Assembly: GCF_036203305.1 (NCBI RefSeq)
Contig: NZ_CP108131.1
Location: 1,612,001 to 1,676,000 of the forward strand
Direction of reading: 5' to 3'
Origin: Streptomyces sp. NBC_00190
GTDB lineage: Bacteria > Actinomycetota > Actinomycetes > Streptomycetales > Streptomycetaceae
Length of the DNA stretch: 64,000 nucleotides
Shown here: positions 35,567 to 44,451 of the stretch, piece after piece
Layout of the letters: every line of letters begins with the position of its first letter
Position numbering within the stretch: position 1 is the stretch's first letter
Position numbers and translations under genes: made by a program
Notes under the pieces: model-generated
Database searches by the model: none
What the model was told of the DNA's origin: nothing
Seen by the model: only the letters and a program-made list of their open reading frames with translations

Positions 35567-36580
35567 TCAGGCGGGCGCGGTGACGGCCGCGGTGGTGGCG
35601 GTGACGGTCGCGGCGGCGCGCGCCGTCGCGGTGGGGCGGCGCAGGACGTACAGGACCAGGGCCACCAGTGCGGCGGCGGCGCCCAGGTAGAGCGCGGTCT
35701 CGATCCACTGGAAGGTCCAGAAGTCGCTGCTGGGATAGACCTTGTGGTAGCGGGCGACGAAGTCGTTCTCCGCCATGCACTGCCGGAGCTCCTCGCCGGA
35801 GGTCTGGCAGACGGGGGTGTTGATGTCGTGCTCCCGCCCGTCGGGGGTGAGGTAGCCGAATTCCCCGGTGGACCAGGCGCTGCCGACCATCTTCTTGGGC
35901 GTCATGCCCGGGGTGATCCGCGTCTCGGGGTCGATCCAGCTGGCCCGCAGGAGCCTGGTGAGCACGGTCGCCGTACCGATGGCGGCGACGGTCACCGCCA
36001 TGGCGGGCAGGGTGCGGCGGACCAGCAGGCCGACGGCCGTGCCGACGGCGAGGCCGAACAGGGCCAAGGCCACGGAGGCGGGTCCGGTCGCGTTGTAGAT
36101 GTAGGCGTCGTACCAGTAGAGGCCGTCCAGGGTGTTGGAGACGGGCGACCACCACCAGGCGACGAGCGCGGCGATCTGGAGGGAGGCGATCACGGCGAAG
36201 ACCGCGGCGAGGCCGAAGCGGGCGGCGAACCAGCGGCGGCCGCTGACGCCCTGGGTGAGCGCGAGCTTGAAGGTGCCGGTCTCCATCTCGCGGCCCAGCA
36301 GCGGGGCGCCCCAGAACGCGCCGATGAGGGTGGGGAGGGCGAGTCCGAGGGTGCCGAGGGCTCTGATCGAGTCGGTGCTGCCGTTCAGGACCACGAAGGT
36401 GCCCAGGCTTTCGCAGCCCCCGTTCCAGCCCTTGCAGGGGACGAAGCCGTAGTCGTCGATCTGGGTCATCATCTCGGAGCGCTGGTACGCGGCCCAGGCC
36501 GTGACGGCCAGGAGGAACACGGTGGCGACGCCGATCATCAGTCGCTGCTGGCGCCAGGCCAGCCACAGGACGCCCTTCAC
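35567..36580 (-). CDS. ABC transporter permease
   Basis: A 337-residue ABC-2-like membrane subunit starting MKGVLWLAWRQQRLMIGVATVFLLAVTAWAAYQ. About six membrane segments are present, with a large extracytoplasmic loop (roughly 195-255) that contains two cysteines. It starts at GTG 36580, overlapping the ATPase stop by 4 bp. The pair resembles YtrA-regulated ABC exporters linked to cell-envelope stress in Gram-positive bacteria. The substrate is unknown. Confidence 0.85.
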   Translation of the reverse strand: MKGVLWLAWRQQRLMIGVATVFLLAVTAWAAYQRSEMMTQIDDYGFVPCKGWNGGCESLGTFVVLNGSTDSIRALGTLGLALPTLIGAFWGAPLLGREMETGTFKLALTQGVSGRRWFAARFGLAAVFAVIASLQIAALVAWWWSPVSNTLDGLYWYDAYIYNATGPASVALALFGLAVGTAVGLLVRRTLPAMAVTVAAIGTATVLTRLLRASWIDPETRITPGMTPKKMVGSAWSTGEFGYLTPDGREHDINTPVCQTSGEELRQCMAENDFVARYHKVYPSSDFWTFQWIETALYLGAAAALVALVLYVLRRPTATARAAATVTATTAAVTAPA

Positions 36581-37503
36581 GCGGCCGCCTCCGTACGGTC
36601 GGTGCGCGGGGCGCCCGGGGCGCGCAGGTGGGCGAGCAACAGGTCCTCCAGGGACGGGGTTTCGCTGATCCAGCGCTCTTCGCCGCCCGGGCCGGAGCCG
36701 CGAACGGGGCCGCGTACGAGGGCGGTGATCTGACGGCCGGCGGTGACGGCGTGGACGACGGCGTCCCGGTCGAACTCGCGGGGCAGGCCGTCGGTTTCGA
36801 TCGGGTCCGCGCGGCCGGTGAGCCGGGTGTGCGCGGCGCAGAGCTCCTGGGCGTCGCCTGCGAGGCGTACGGCGCCGTCCTTGAGGAGCAGGACGTGATC
36901 GCAGACGTCCTCCAGCTCGGACAGGACGTGCGAGGACATGACGATGGTGACGCCGCGGTCGGCGGCCTCGGCCATGAGCAGGGCCGTGACGTCGTGCCGG
37001 GCCACCGGGTCGAGGTCGGCGAGCGGCTCGTCCAGGAGCAGGAGGCGGGCGCGTTTGCCGAGGGTGAGCGCCAGGGCGACGCGGGTGCGGTTCCCGCCGG
37101 AGAGGGAGCCGACGCGGCTGGTGAGGGCGATGCCTCCGGCCCGTACGAGGCGTTCGGCGGCGGCCTGGTCCCAGCGGCGGTTCAGTTCGCGGCCCAGGCG
37201 CAGGGTGTCCTCGACGGTGAACCGCGGGTGGAGCGGCTTCTCCTGGGCGAGGAAGGCCGTGCGTTCGCGGGCCTCGCGGGATCCCGGGGTGTGGCCGAAG
37301 ACGCTTATGTGCCCGGTGGTGGGGCGCTGCAGGCCGGCCGCGAGCTGGAGCAGGGTGCTCTTGCCGGCGCCGTTGGGGCCGACGAGTGCGGTGACGCGCC
37401 CGGCGGGCAGGACGAGATCGCAGTCCCTCAGGGCGCTGCGGCCGCGGAACTCCCTTCCCAGCCGCGTCGCCTTGAGTGCCGTAGCGACGGTCGGGTCGCT
37501 CAC
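36577..37503 (-). CDS. ABC transporter ATP-binding protein
   Basis: A 308-residue ABC ATPase. Walker A is VGPNGAGKSTLLQLA, the Q-loop is near FLAQEKPLH, the signature is LSGGNRTRVALALTLG (glycine-asparagine variant of LSGGQ), Walker B is LLLLDEPLADLDP and the switch histidine is in VMSSHVLSELEDV. It starts at GTG 37503, overlapping the GntR stop by 4 bp and the permease start by 4 bp. The order GntR-ATPase-permease is the YtrA/B-type exporter arrangement. Confidence 0.93.
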   Translation of the reverse strand: MSDPTVATALKATRLGREFRGRSALRDCDLVLPAGRVTALVGPNGAGKSTLLQLAAGLQRPTTGHISVFGHTPGSREARERTAFLAQEKPLHPRFTVEDTLRLGRELNRRWDQAAAERLVRAGGIALTSRVGSLSGGNRTRVALALTLGKRARLLLLDEPLADLDPVARHDVTALLMAEAADRGVTIVMSSHVLSELEDVCDHVLLLKDGAVRLAGDAQELCAAHTRLTGRADPIETDGLPREFDRDAVVHAVTAGRQITALVRGPVRGSGPGGEERWISETPSLEDLLLAHLRAPGAPRTDRTEAAA

Positions 37504-37964
37504 GTGGTGTCCTCTCTGCCGGGGGATCCGGAGTGCGGTCCGGGTCCCGGTCCGGATGCGGGCGCGGGTCCCGGTCCGGGTTCGGGTGCGGTGAAGCTTT
37601 CTTCCACGGCGGCGGCGATCAGGGCCGTGATGTCCTCGCGGTCCAGGCCGGCCTCGCGTGCCCGGGCCATCCAGGCCGCCAGGTCGAGACGCAGCGGCGA
37701 GTCGGCGGCCGCCTCGGGGCGGGACAGGGAGCGGCGTACGAAGGTGCCCGCGCCGGGACGCGGCTCGACGAGCCCTTCGCGCTCCAGCTCCCGGTACGCC
37801 TTGAGCACGGTGTTCGGGTTGATCGCGGTGGCCTCGACCACCTCCCGGGCCGTGGGCAGCCGGTCGCCGGGCTCCAGTACGCCGAGCCGAAGGGCCTGTT
37901 TGACCTGGGTGACGAGCTGCAAATAGGTGGCGACACCGCTGCGCCGGTCGACGCGGAACTCCAT
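37500..37964 (-). CDS. GntR-family regulator, YtrA type
   Basis: A 154-residue repressor. The HTH is GVATYLQLVTQVKQALRLGVLEPGDRLPTAREVVEATAINPNTVLKAYRELEREGLV, and the short C-terminal tail with no ligand domain is diagnostic of the YtrA subfamily. The last 25 residues are a Pro/Gly repeat (PEPGPGPAPASGPGPGP). I prefer ATG 37964, with GAGG eight bases upstream; GTG 37973 is possible. A perfect 24-bp palindrome 13 bp upstream is the likely operator for autoregulation of the whole operon. Confidence 0.92.
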   Translation of the reverse strand: MEFRVDRRSGVATYLQLVTQVKQALRLGVLEPGDRLPTAREVVEATAINPNTVLKAYRELEREGLVEPRPGAGTFVRRSLSRPEAAADSPLRLDLAAWMARAREAGLDREDITALIAAAVEESFTAPEPGPGPAPASGPGPGPHSGSPGREDTT

Positions 37965-37976
37965 GTCCTCCACCTC

Positions 37977-38000
37977 ATTCCACTAACTGGTTAGTGGAAT
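37977..38000. promoter_or_regulatory. 24-bp perfect palindromic operator
   Basis: Half-sites ATTCCACTAAC (37977-37987) and GTTAGTGGAAT (37990-38000) are exact inverted copies around a central TG. The element sits just before the YtrA-type gntR gene. YtrA-family repressors bind such palindromes at their own promoters, so this is very probably the operator. Confidence 0.8.
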
Positions 38001-38119
38001 AGTGCAGAGGTGATCCACTTCCGTCAAACCGGCGCGCCCGGAGCGTCGGCGCGGGAACGTGAGAACGCCCGCCACGAGGAACGTGACGGGCGCGCGAGGG
38101 GGGTGGGGCGGGAGAGCGG

Positions 38120-38272
38120 TTACAGCAAGCCGAGCTGGGTGACGAACATGGCGACCACGACCACGAGCGTCCAGCCGAGCACGTGCTCCAGCCAGGAGGA
38201 ATCGTCCTTGGGCCCGCCGGTGCGGACGAGGTTTCGGACACGGGCGGCGGGGGCGGCGGTGTTGGCGGTCAT
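38120..38272 (-). CDS. Small single-pass membrane protein
   Basis: A 50-residue peptide MTANTAAPAARVRNLVRTGG... ending with one hydrophobic helix (LGWTLVVVVAMFVTQLGLL). Third-position GC is high and the membrane helix is convincing, but no clear ribosome binding site precedes the ATG, and a longer start at GTG 38323 is open. Function unknown. Confidence 0.5.
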   Translation of the reverse strand: MTANTAAPAARVRNLVRTGGPKDDSSWLEHVLGWTLVVVVAMFVTQLGLL

Positions 38273-38413
38273 GGTGTCCAATGTGCCAGCGTTCGCGGCT
38301 TTCGCGGTAGAGACGATGGTCACTCATGGCGCGGGTCACGCCACCGGGCCCCGGCCGCCCCGGCGTGTGCGGTGCGGCTGGGGCCCGGCGGGCGTACCCT
38401 TCCGGCGTCCCGG

Positions 38414-38842
38414 TCAGATGCGTGACTCGCGACTGGCCATGCCCGCCATCGCGAGGCCGAGGCACAGGGCCACGGCGCCGGTGATCACGTTGTTGACCAC
38501 CGTACGGGTCGTGTCCATCTCACCGGCGATGGCCCACGGGGCGACGATCGTCCACGCACCGAGGGCGACCGCCGTCCACGCCATCGCGTGGGTGCGCTCG
38601 TATGCAGAACCCAGACCGCCCATGCACAGGCAGTACGCCAGGCCCGTGATCAGGTTGTTGATGGCAAGCGGGAGGAGGAGGATGCCGAACCCCGCGATCC
38701 ACGGCGAGGCGGCCAGGTACAGACCCGTGATCAGGGCCAATGCCTCCACGGCCTGCGCTGCGGGAGTGCTGGTCACCCGCTCGAAGCGCGTGCGCATCTC
38801 TGCGAGGTCGGGGTGGTGCTCGATGCTCGAATGGGTGGTCAT
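38414..38842 (-). CDS. SPW-repeat membrane protein
   Basis: A 142-residue membrane protein with two copies of the SPW-type repeat, AASPWIAGF at about 44-52 and IVAPWAIAGE near 98-107, each beginning a pair of hydrophobic helices. SPW proteins are widespread in actinobacteria and proteobacteria; their function is unknown. AAGGAGAGG lies about 9 bases before ATG 38842. The N-terminal 30 residues are polar and cytoplasmic. Confidence 0.88.
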   Translation of the reverse strand: MTTHSSIEHHPDLAEMRTRFERVTSTPAAQAVEALALITGLYLAASPWIAGFGILLLPLAINNLITGLAYCLCMGGLGSAYERTHAMAWTAVALGAWTIVAPWAIAGEMDTTRTVVNNVITGAVALCLGLAMAGMASRESRI

Positions 38843-38929
38843 GGTTGGCCGCCTCTCCTTGAGAAGCCTTTATCTCCCATTTACCCCATTATGTTCCGCC
38901 CATTCGGGCCGTCAGGTCAAAGGTGAATT

Positions 38930-40291
38930 TCAGAGCACTCCCACCGCCCGCAGCGCCGCGGCCTGAGCCGGGCCCGGCGCGGCCGGGGCGTAGAGGTAGC
39001 AGACGCCTCCGGTGCCCGACACGACCTTGCCGGCCGCGTTGTGACGCTTGGTGCGGAGCCAGATGTTCTCCCACTCGCGGCGCCGGTAGACGCGGCGCAC
39101 GGAGGCGTCGTCGGGCGAGTTGGGGTCGTTGGCGACGATGTCACCGGCGGCCGTGAACCCGATGACGGTCATCAGGTGGCCCGCGGTGCCGTATCCGGCG
39201 CCGGTCAGTTCCTCGGGGCGGAAGGACTGCGAGGTGATGGCGGGGATGCCGGCCCTGACCAGGGTCTCCAGTTCGGCGAGGGAGGTGAGGCGGGTGACGA
39301 CCCCGGCGAGCCCGGGGTAGGTGGCCGCGTAGGCGGCGTTGAAGGGCCAGTTGCCGCAGCCCTTGTAGGCGGCGTCGTAGGTGGACCGCGCGGCGTGGCA
39401 CACCTGCGGGTCGGAGTACTTCGGGTCGACCCAGCCCAGCGAGGTGGCGGCGGCCCTGCGGCCCCAGAACTCGATGATCATCTGGGAGGAGGTGGGGCTG
39501 CACCAGGCCTCGCCCCCGTTGTCGTATTCCGGGTAGCGCCCGGCGTGGATCTCCTGCGAGTAGCGCGGGACCTTCAGCTCGTGGGCCTGGCCGGAGGGCG
39601 GCGAGGCCGGCACCGTGAACCGGTCCGGAACGTCGGAGAGCATGGCGCCGGCCAGCCGGACGGTGGGCCCGCGGTCGGCGCCGGGCCTGCGGTACAGCGT
39701 CAGGCGCAGCTGCCAGTCGGTGACGCGCAGGCCCTCCGCCGGGGCGTCGACGGCCAGGGTGTCGGTCCAGACGGTGGACCTGCCGTCGGTCTGGCCGTCC
39801 ACGGAGGTGCGGCGGATGTCGCCGTCCCCGGAGGCCCAGCGGCCCATGACGTACCAGGGGGTGGCGGTGCCGTCGTTGTAGGTGCCGCGCAGTTCGGTCT
39901 GGATCCAGGTGCCGGCGGGGGTGCGGGCGTTCCAGGAGGCGACGGCCTCGGTGGCGGGCACGGCGGAGCGGTGCACCGGGGAGGTCCAGGTGGCGTACTC
40001 CCAGGTGCTCTTCTTCCCGGTGTGCGGATCGGCGTACTCGGTGCGGCCCGCAGCGGTCTCGATCCGCAGGCCGGCCCGGGCGCCGCCGACGGCGGCGGTG
40101 CCCTGGTGGACTCCGGCCTTCCAGTGGTCGTACGAGAACCAGAACCGGTTGTCGACGGTGCGGCCCCCACCCCGCGGGACCGCGGGGGCGGCGGCCGCGG
40201 CGCTGCCGCCGGAGACGGTGGCGGCGGTGGCCGCGGTGGCGACCGCGAGTGCGGCGACGAGTACGGCCCTGCGCGGTGTGGGTGCGGTCAT
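38930..40291 (-). CDS. Secreted C39-like peptidase family protein
   Basis: A 453-residue exported protein. The signal peptide is MTAPTPRRAVLVAALAVATAATAATVSGGSAAAAA; the twin Arg could mean Tat export, but no full Tat motif is present. The N-terminal half is beta-rich. The C-terminal half (about 240-430) is a papain-like C39_2 domain with catalytic Cys in EAWCSPTSSQM, His in GHLMTVIGFTAAGD and an Asp/Asn in VANDPNSPDD. It probably cleaves peptides outside the cell; the substrate is unknown. Confidence 0.85.
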   Translation of the reverse strand: MTAPTPRRAVLVAALAVATAATAATVSGGSAAAAAPAVPRGGGRTVDNRFWFSYDHWKAGVHQGTAAVGGARAGLRIETAAGRTEYADPHTGKKSTWEYATWTSPVHRSAVPATEAVASWNARTPAGTWIQTELRGTYNDGTATPWYVMGRWASGDGDIRRTSVDGQTDGRSTVWTDTLAVDAPAEGLRVTDWQLRLTLYRRPGADRGPTVRLAGAMLSDVPDRFTVPASPPSGQAHELKVPRYSQEIHAGRYPEYDNGGEAWCSPTSSQMIIEFWGRRAAATSLGWVDPKYSDPQVCHAARSTYDAAYKGCGNWPFNAAYAATYPGLAGVVTRLTSLAELETLVRAGIPAITSQSFRPEELTGAGYGTAGHLMTVIGFTAAGDIVANDPNSPDDASVRRVYRRREWENIWLRTKRHNAAGKVVSGTGGVCYLYAPAAPGPAQAAALRAVGVL

Positions 40292-40400
40292 CGCGAGGTT
40301 CCCCCAGGGTGGGTCGGTGCTTCGATGGGCTCACCCTTCCAGTTCCCGGCGGCCCGGCGGCGAAGCCACCGGTCGTGTCGGTCCTGTGGAGCGCCTGTCC

Positions 40401-40406
40401 TACGCT
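40401..40406 (+). promoter_or_regulatory. -10-like hexamer for a leaderless kinase gene
   Basis: TACGCT, then six bases, then GTG 40413. This is the same hexamer and spacing as before pxpA, and no Shine-Dalgarno sequence is present. It supports leaderless expression from GTG 40413. Confidence 0.5.
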
Positions 40407-40412
40407 GGTCGG

Positions 40413-41048
40413 GTGGAGCCACACCAGTCACTTGAGTCACTCGCGCGGGAACTTGAGGCACTGCCCCCGTCCCTCGGCCCGGTGCGGCTGATCGGGATCG
40501 ACGGGCACGCCGGTTCCGGCAAGAGCACCTTCGCGGACCGGCTCGCCGGGGCGCTCGGCGACGCACCCGTGCTGCACCTGGACGACGTGGCCACCCATGA
40601 GGAGCTGTTCGGCTGGCAGCGGCGGCTGCGCGCGCAGGTGCTGGAGCCGCTGGCCGCCGGGCGGCCCGCGCACTGGGCCCCGTACGACTGGGTGGAGCGC
40701 CGCTTCGGCCCGGGGCGGGTGCTGGAGCCGGCGCCGGTGCTGCTCGTCGAGGGGGTCGGGGCCGGCCGACGGGCGCTGCGCCCGCATCTGGCGCGGCTGC
40801 TGTGGATGGAGACGCCGCGCGAGCAGTCCTGGGGGCGCGGGCGAAACCGGGACGGGCGTGAACTTTCCGACTTCTGGGACGGATGGGAGCGCGCGGAGCT
40901 CGCGCACTTCTCGGATGACCCTTCGCGCCCCTTCGCCGACACCCTGGTACGCCAGAGCAGTACGGGATACGAGTGGTCTTCAGAGACCGGTGTGACCCCG
41001 CGAATCACCTCTTCCGTCACCGAAGGTGACGGACTCCCCCGGGCCTGA
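40413..41048 (+). CDS. Uridine-kinase-like P-loop protein
   Basis: A 211-residue nucleoside/NTPase-fold kinase. The Walker A motif is GIDGHAGSGKSTFADRLAG (about 28-46); the substrate loop LHLDDVATHEELFGWQRR resembles the uridine kinase DDF/Y region, and PVLLVEGVGAGRRAL matches the Walker B strand. It may phosphorylate uridine or another small molecule; exact specificity is not certain. I chose GTG 40413 on the basis of the -10-like hexamer six bases upstream; an in-frame GTG at 40386 is possible. Confidence 0.82.
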   Translation: MEPHQSLESLARELEALPPSLGPVRLIGIDGHAGSGKSTFADRLAGALGDAPVLHLDDVATHEELFGWQRRLRAQVLEPLAAGRPAHWAPYDWVERRFGPGRVLEPAPVLLVEGVGAGRRALRPHLARLLWMETPREQSWGRGRNRDGRELSDFWDGWERAELAHFSDDPSRPFADTLVRQSSTGYEWSSETGVTPRITSSVTEGDGLPRA

Positions 41049-41405
41049 GCGGCCCCGGAATTCCGCTCCGCCGGGCCTCCACCGACCCGCTTGACCTGGG
41101 GCCCGAAACGGTCGTACGTTCTCAATGCGCGGCCTTTCGCGGCCGCCGCGGACACGAAGCCCCCGGTTGTTCCCCCGTGATCGGGGGCTTCGTTCTGCCC
41201 CCGGACTCCGCCCGCACGGACTCCCCCTTCACCCTGAGTGACCGGGTGAGCCCGGGGCGCACACGGGAACCGGGCCCGTCGCGCCCTACGTAAGGCGCGA
41301 AACCGCAGGTACGATGCAGCCCTGATTTCATCGGCGCAGTGGGCAACTCGCGCGCTCGAAGCGGGGGTTGCCGCGCACCACGGGGGCTGGCTTGTGGGGG
41401 ACGTG
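41049..41405 (+). other. Intergenic region before AAA ATPase gene
   Basis: 357 bp. The first part holds the hairpin at 41154-41193 that probably ends kinase transcription. The rest has several GC-rich inverted repeats around 41330-41400 (for example GCAACTC...GGGTTGC) that could form a structured leader. I could not match it to a known riboswitch. Confidence 0.45.
41154..41193 (+). terminator. Terminator after uridine-kinase-like gene
   Basis: Perfect 12-bp stem: ACGAAGCCCCCG at 41154-41165 and CGGGGGCTTCGT at 41182-41193, with a 16-base loop. It is followed by a short T/C-rich stretch. No other gene lies nearby upstream on this strand. Confidence 0.7.
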
Positions 41406-43325
41406 ATGGATTTCGGCACGCCGGGCAGCACACACGCCCCGGCCGAACTCGCCTGGCTGCGCGGAGTCGACGCCTGCACCATGGGCGCCTATCCGCAGGC
41501 CGAGGAGGAGTTCCGGGCGGCCGTACGGCTCGACCCCGCGATGGCCGACGCCTGGCTGGGCCTGCACGCGCTGCGGGTCGACACCACCAACGCGTTATTG
41601 CGCATGTACGCGCACCGGGACCGCTTCGGCGAACAGCGGGCCCGGCACCGCCGGACGCTGAATTCCTGGTACTGGCTGGGCTGGTGGGTGCAGCCGGTGC
41701 TGGAGAGCCGGCGGGACCTGCTGCTGGCCCACGCCTCGCACTGGCTGGACGGCCGCCACGTGCCCGAGCTGGACCAGGCACTGGCCGCGCTGCCTCCGGT
41801 GGACGCCGATCCGCAGGTGCGCTTCCTGCACGCCTGCCGGGCCTACCTGGTCAAGGACTGGGAGCAGCTGGTGCGGCACACCGAGCCGCTGGTGGACGAT
41901 CCGCTGCTGGGCATCGAGGCGGGGCTGTTCGGCGGGATGGCGCGGGTCCGGCTGGAGATGTACGGGCAGGCGGAGCCGATGCTGTCGGCGGCGCTGATGC
42001 GGTGCCGGAGCGAGCAGCCGCAGCGCAAGGAGCTGCGGTACTGGCTGGCGCGGGCGCACGAGGGCACCGGGCGCAGTGCGGCGGCGCTGCCGCTGTACCG
42101 GGCGGTGCACCGGGTGGACCCGGCGTTCATGGACACGGCGGCCCGGCTGACGGCCATCGAGGACGGCGACGACACCGACGGCATGGCCGGGATGGCCGAG
42201 GGCGCGGCCGGATACGCCGGGTTCGGGAGCTACGGCGGCCACGGCCCGTCCCCGGCGGGCGGGAACTTCGCGGCGGTGACGCTGGGCGGCGGGCCCGTCC
42301 AGGACATCGCGGCGGACGGCCAGGTCGAGCCGGACCCGCTGACCGGTCCGCCGCCGCCCACGGGCCGGGCAGAAGGCGTACGGCGCAAGGTGTCCGTCCC
42401 GCCGCAGGGCGCGCCCGCGGGCCTGCCGGCCGGACCCCCCGACCCGGAGGCGCTCGCCGAGGCGCTGGCGGAGCTGGAGCGGATGGTGGGGCTGGAGCCG
42501 GTCAAACGGCAGGTGAAGGCGCTCTCCGCGCAGTTGCACATGGCACGGCTCCGGGCGGGGCAGGGACTGCCGGTGCAGCCGCCGAAACGGCATTTCGTGT
42601 TCTCCGGGCCCTCGGGCACGGGCAAGACGACGGTGGCCCGGATCCTGGGCCGGGTCTTCTACGCGCTGGGCCTGCTGGGCGGCGACCACCTGGTGGAGGC
42701 CCAGCGCTCCGATCTGGTGGGCGAGTTCCTCGGCCAGACGGCGGTGAAGGCGAACGAGCTGATCGATTCGGCGATCGGCGGGGTGCTGTTCGTGGACGAG
42801 GCGTACAGCCTGTCCAACTCGGGCTACAGCAAGGGCGACGCGTACGGGGACGAGGCCCTCCAGGTGCTGCTGAAGCGGGCCGAGGACAACCGGGACCACC
42901 TGGTGGTGATCCTGGCGGGCTATCCGGCCGGGATGGACCGGCTGCTGGCGGCGAATCCGGGGCTGTCCTCGCGGTTCACCTCCCGGGTGGACTTCCCCAG
43001 CTACCGGCCGCCGGAACTGAGCGCGATCGGCGGGGTGCTGGCGGAGGCGAACGGGGACGCCTGGGACGAGGAGGCGCTGGAGGAGCTGAGCAGCATCAGC
43101 GCGCACGTGGTGGAGCAGGGCTGGATCGACGAGCTCGGCAACGGCCGCTTCCTGCGCACCTTGTACGAGAAGAGCTGCGCCTACCGGGATCTGCGGCTGG
43201 CGGGCTTCGCGGGCGAGCCCTCCCGCGACGACCTGGCGACGCTGCGGCTGCCGGACCTGATGCAGGCGTACGGGGAGGTCCTGTCGGGCCGCGGCCCCCA
43301 GGAACGCCCGGAGCCGCCGCTGTGA
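41406..43325 (+). CDS. CbxX/CfqX (EccA-like) AAA ATPase with TPR-like N-terminus
   Basis: A 639-residue protein. Residues 1-270 are helical TPR-like repeats (GAYPQAEEEFRAAVRLDPAMADAWLGL, GRSAAALPLYRAVHRVDPAFMD). A disordered Gly/Pro-rich linker (about 280-350) follows, then an AAA domain with Walker A HFVFSGPSGTGKTTVARIL, Walker B GGVLFVDEAYSL and a second-region arginine in NPGLSSRFTSRVDF. The plan is that of EccA, the type VII secretion ATPase, and of the rubisco activase CbbX. No type VII secretion genes or rubisco lie here, so the role is open. GTG 41394 or 41403 are alternative starts. Confidence 0.9.
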   Translation: MDFGTPGSTHAPAELAWLRGVDACTMGAYPQAEEEFRAAVRLDPAMADAWLGLHALRVDTTNALLRMYAHRDRFGEQRARHRRTLNSWYWLGWWVQPVLESRRDLLLAHASHWLDGRHVPELDQALAALPPVDADPQVRFLHACRAYLVKDWEQLVRHTEPLVDDPLLGIEAGLFGGMARVRLEMYGQAEPMLSAALMRCRSEQPQRKELRYWLARAHEGTGRSAAALPLYRAVHRVDPAFMDTAARLTAIEDGDDTDGMAGMAEGAAGYAGFGSYGGHGPSPAGGNFAAVTLGGGPVQDIAADGQVEPDPLTGPPPPTGRAEGVRRKVSVPPQGAPAGLPAGPPDPEALAEALAELERMVGLEPVKRQVKALSAQLHMARLRAGQGLPVQPPKRHFVFSGPSGTGKTTVARILGRVFYALGLLGGDHLVEAQRSDLVGEFLGQTAVKANELIDSAIGGVLFVDEAYSLSNSGYSKGDAYGDEALQVLLKRAEDNRDHLVVILAGYPAGMDRLLAANPGLSSRFTSRVDFPSYRPPELSAIGGVLAEANGDAWDEEALEELSSISAHVVEQGWIDELGNGRFLRTLYEKSCAYRDLRLAGFAGEPSRDDLATLRLPDLMQAYGEVLSGRGPQERPEPPL

Positions 43326-43336
43326 GCGCGGCGGCC

Positions 43337-43364
43337 GCCGGACCCGCCGTACGGCGGGTCCGGC
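43337..43364. terminator. Bidirectional terminator, perfect palindrome
   Basis: A 28-bp perfect palindrome with half-site GCCGGACCCGCCGT, centred between the convergent AAA ATPase and CBS-domain genes. It has no T-run. Confidence 0.75.
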
Positions 43365-43371
43365 GACGGCG

Positions 43372-44451
43372 TCAGCCCGTCAGGGCGCCCTCCGAGCGGA
43401 GCTCGGGCCGGCGGGCCTGCGGGGGCGTGCGGTGGGCCGGGTCGCGGACCTCGCCGACCAGCATCTCCAGGACGTCCTCCATGGCGACGAGGCCCAGCAC
43501 CCGCCCGGACGCGTCCGCGACCTGGGCGAGGTGGGTGGCGTCCCGCCGCATGACGCTGAGCGCGTCGTCGAGCGGGAGGGTGGCGGACAGGGTGGTCATC
43601 CGGCGCCAGACCCGCTGGGGCACGGCCCGCTCCCGGTCCTCCAGGTCCAGTACGTCCTTGACGTGCAGGTAGCCCATGAAGGCACCGCTGGCGGAGCAGA
43701 CGGGGAACCGGGAGTACCCGGTGCGCACCGTCAGCCGCTCGATCTGGCGCGGGGTGACCGAGGGATCGACCGTGACGATGCGGTCCCGGGCGAGGAGCAC
43801 GTCGGTGACCGGGCGGCTGCCCAGTTCCAGCGCGTCCTCCAGGCGCTCCTGCTCGACCGGCTCCAGGAGCCCGGCCTGCCGGGAGTCCTTGAGCAGCCTG
43901 CCGAGCTGGGCGCTGGTGTAGACGGCCTCGACCTCGTCCTTGGGCTCGACCTTGAAGAGCCGCAGGACGAGCTTGGCGCAGGCGCCGAGCGCGGTGGTGA
44001 CCGGCCCGCACAGGCGGGCGAAGGCCACCAGGCCGGGGCTGAACCACAGGGCGGTCTTCTCGGGGGCGGCCATGGCGAGGTTCTTGGGGACCATCTCGCC
44101 GATGACCAGGTGCAGGAAGACCACGGCGGCGAGCGCGAACGCGTAGCCGAGGGGGTGGACCAGGCCCTGCGGTACGTGGACGGCGTGGAAGACGGGCTCC
44201 AGCAGCCGGGCCACGGTGGGTTCGGCGACCGCGCCGAGGGTGAGCGAGCACATGGTGATGCCGAACTGCGCGGCGGCCATCATGCGGGGCAGGTTCTCCA
44301 GGCCGTGGAGCACCTGCCGGGCCCGCTTGGATTCGGCCGCCAGGGGCTCGATCTGGCTGCGCCGTACGGAGACGAGTGCGAACTCGGCGCCGACGAAGAA
44401 GCCGTTGGCGAGGACCAGCAGCAGGGCGAAGAGGAGCTGGAGCGCGTTCAT
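43372..44451 (-). CDS. CBS-domain CNNM/TlyC-family membrane protein
   Basis: A 359-residue protein. The N-terminal DUF21/CNNM domain (about 1-190) has MNALQLLFALLLVLANGFFVGAEFALVSVRRSQIEPLA, GALA-type helices (FALAAVVFLHLVIGEMVPKNLAM) and about four membrane segments. Two CBS motifs follow at about 210-330 (MGYLHVKDVLDL, VLGLVAMEDVLEMLVGEV). There is no C-terminal CorC_HlyC domain. The family is linked to Mg2+/Co2+ export and resistance, despite the old name haemolysin. It overlaps the paralogous gene upstream by 4 bp. Confidence 0.9.
   Translation of the reverse strand: MNALQLLFALLLVLANGFFVGAEFALVSVRRSQIEPLAAESKRARQVLHGLENLPRMMAAAQFGITMCSLTLGAVAEPTVARLLEPVFHAVHVPQGLVHPLGYAFALAAVVFLHLVIGEMVPKNLAMAAPEKTALWFSPGLVAFARLCGPVTTALGACAKLVLRLFKVEPKDEVEAVYTSAQLGRLLKDSRQAGLLEPVEQERLEDALELGSRPVTDVLLARDRIVTVDPSVTPRQIERLTVRTGYSRFPVCSASGAFMGYLHVKDVLDLEDRERAVPQRVWRRMTTLSATLPLDDALSVMRRDATHLAQVADASGRVLGLVAMEDVLEMLVGEVRDPAHRTPPQARRPELRSEGALTG

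Noticed and set aside
41206..41405. Possible riboswitch before the AAA ATPase gene
   Set aside because: Several inverted repeats are present but none of the conserved blocks of known riboswitches could be recognised.
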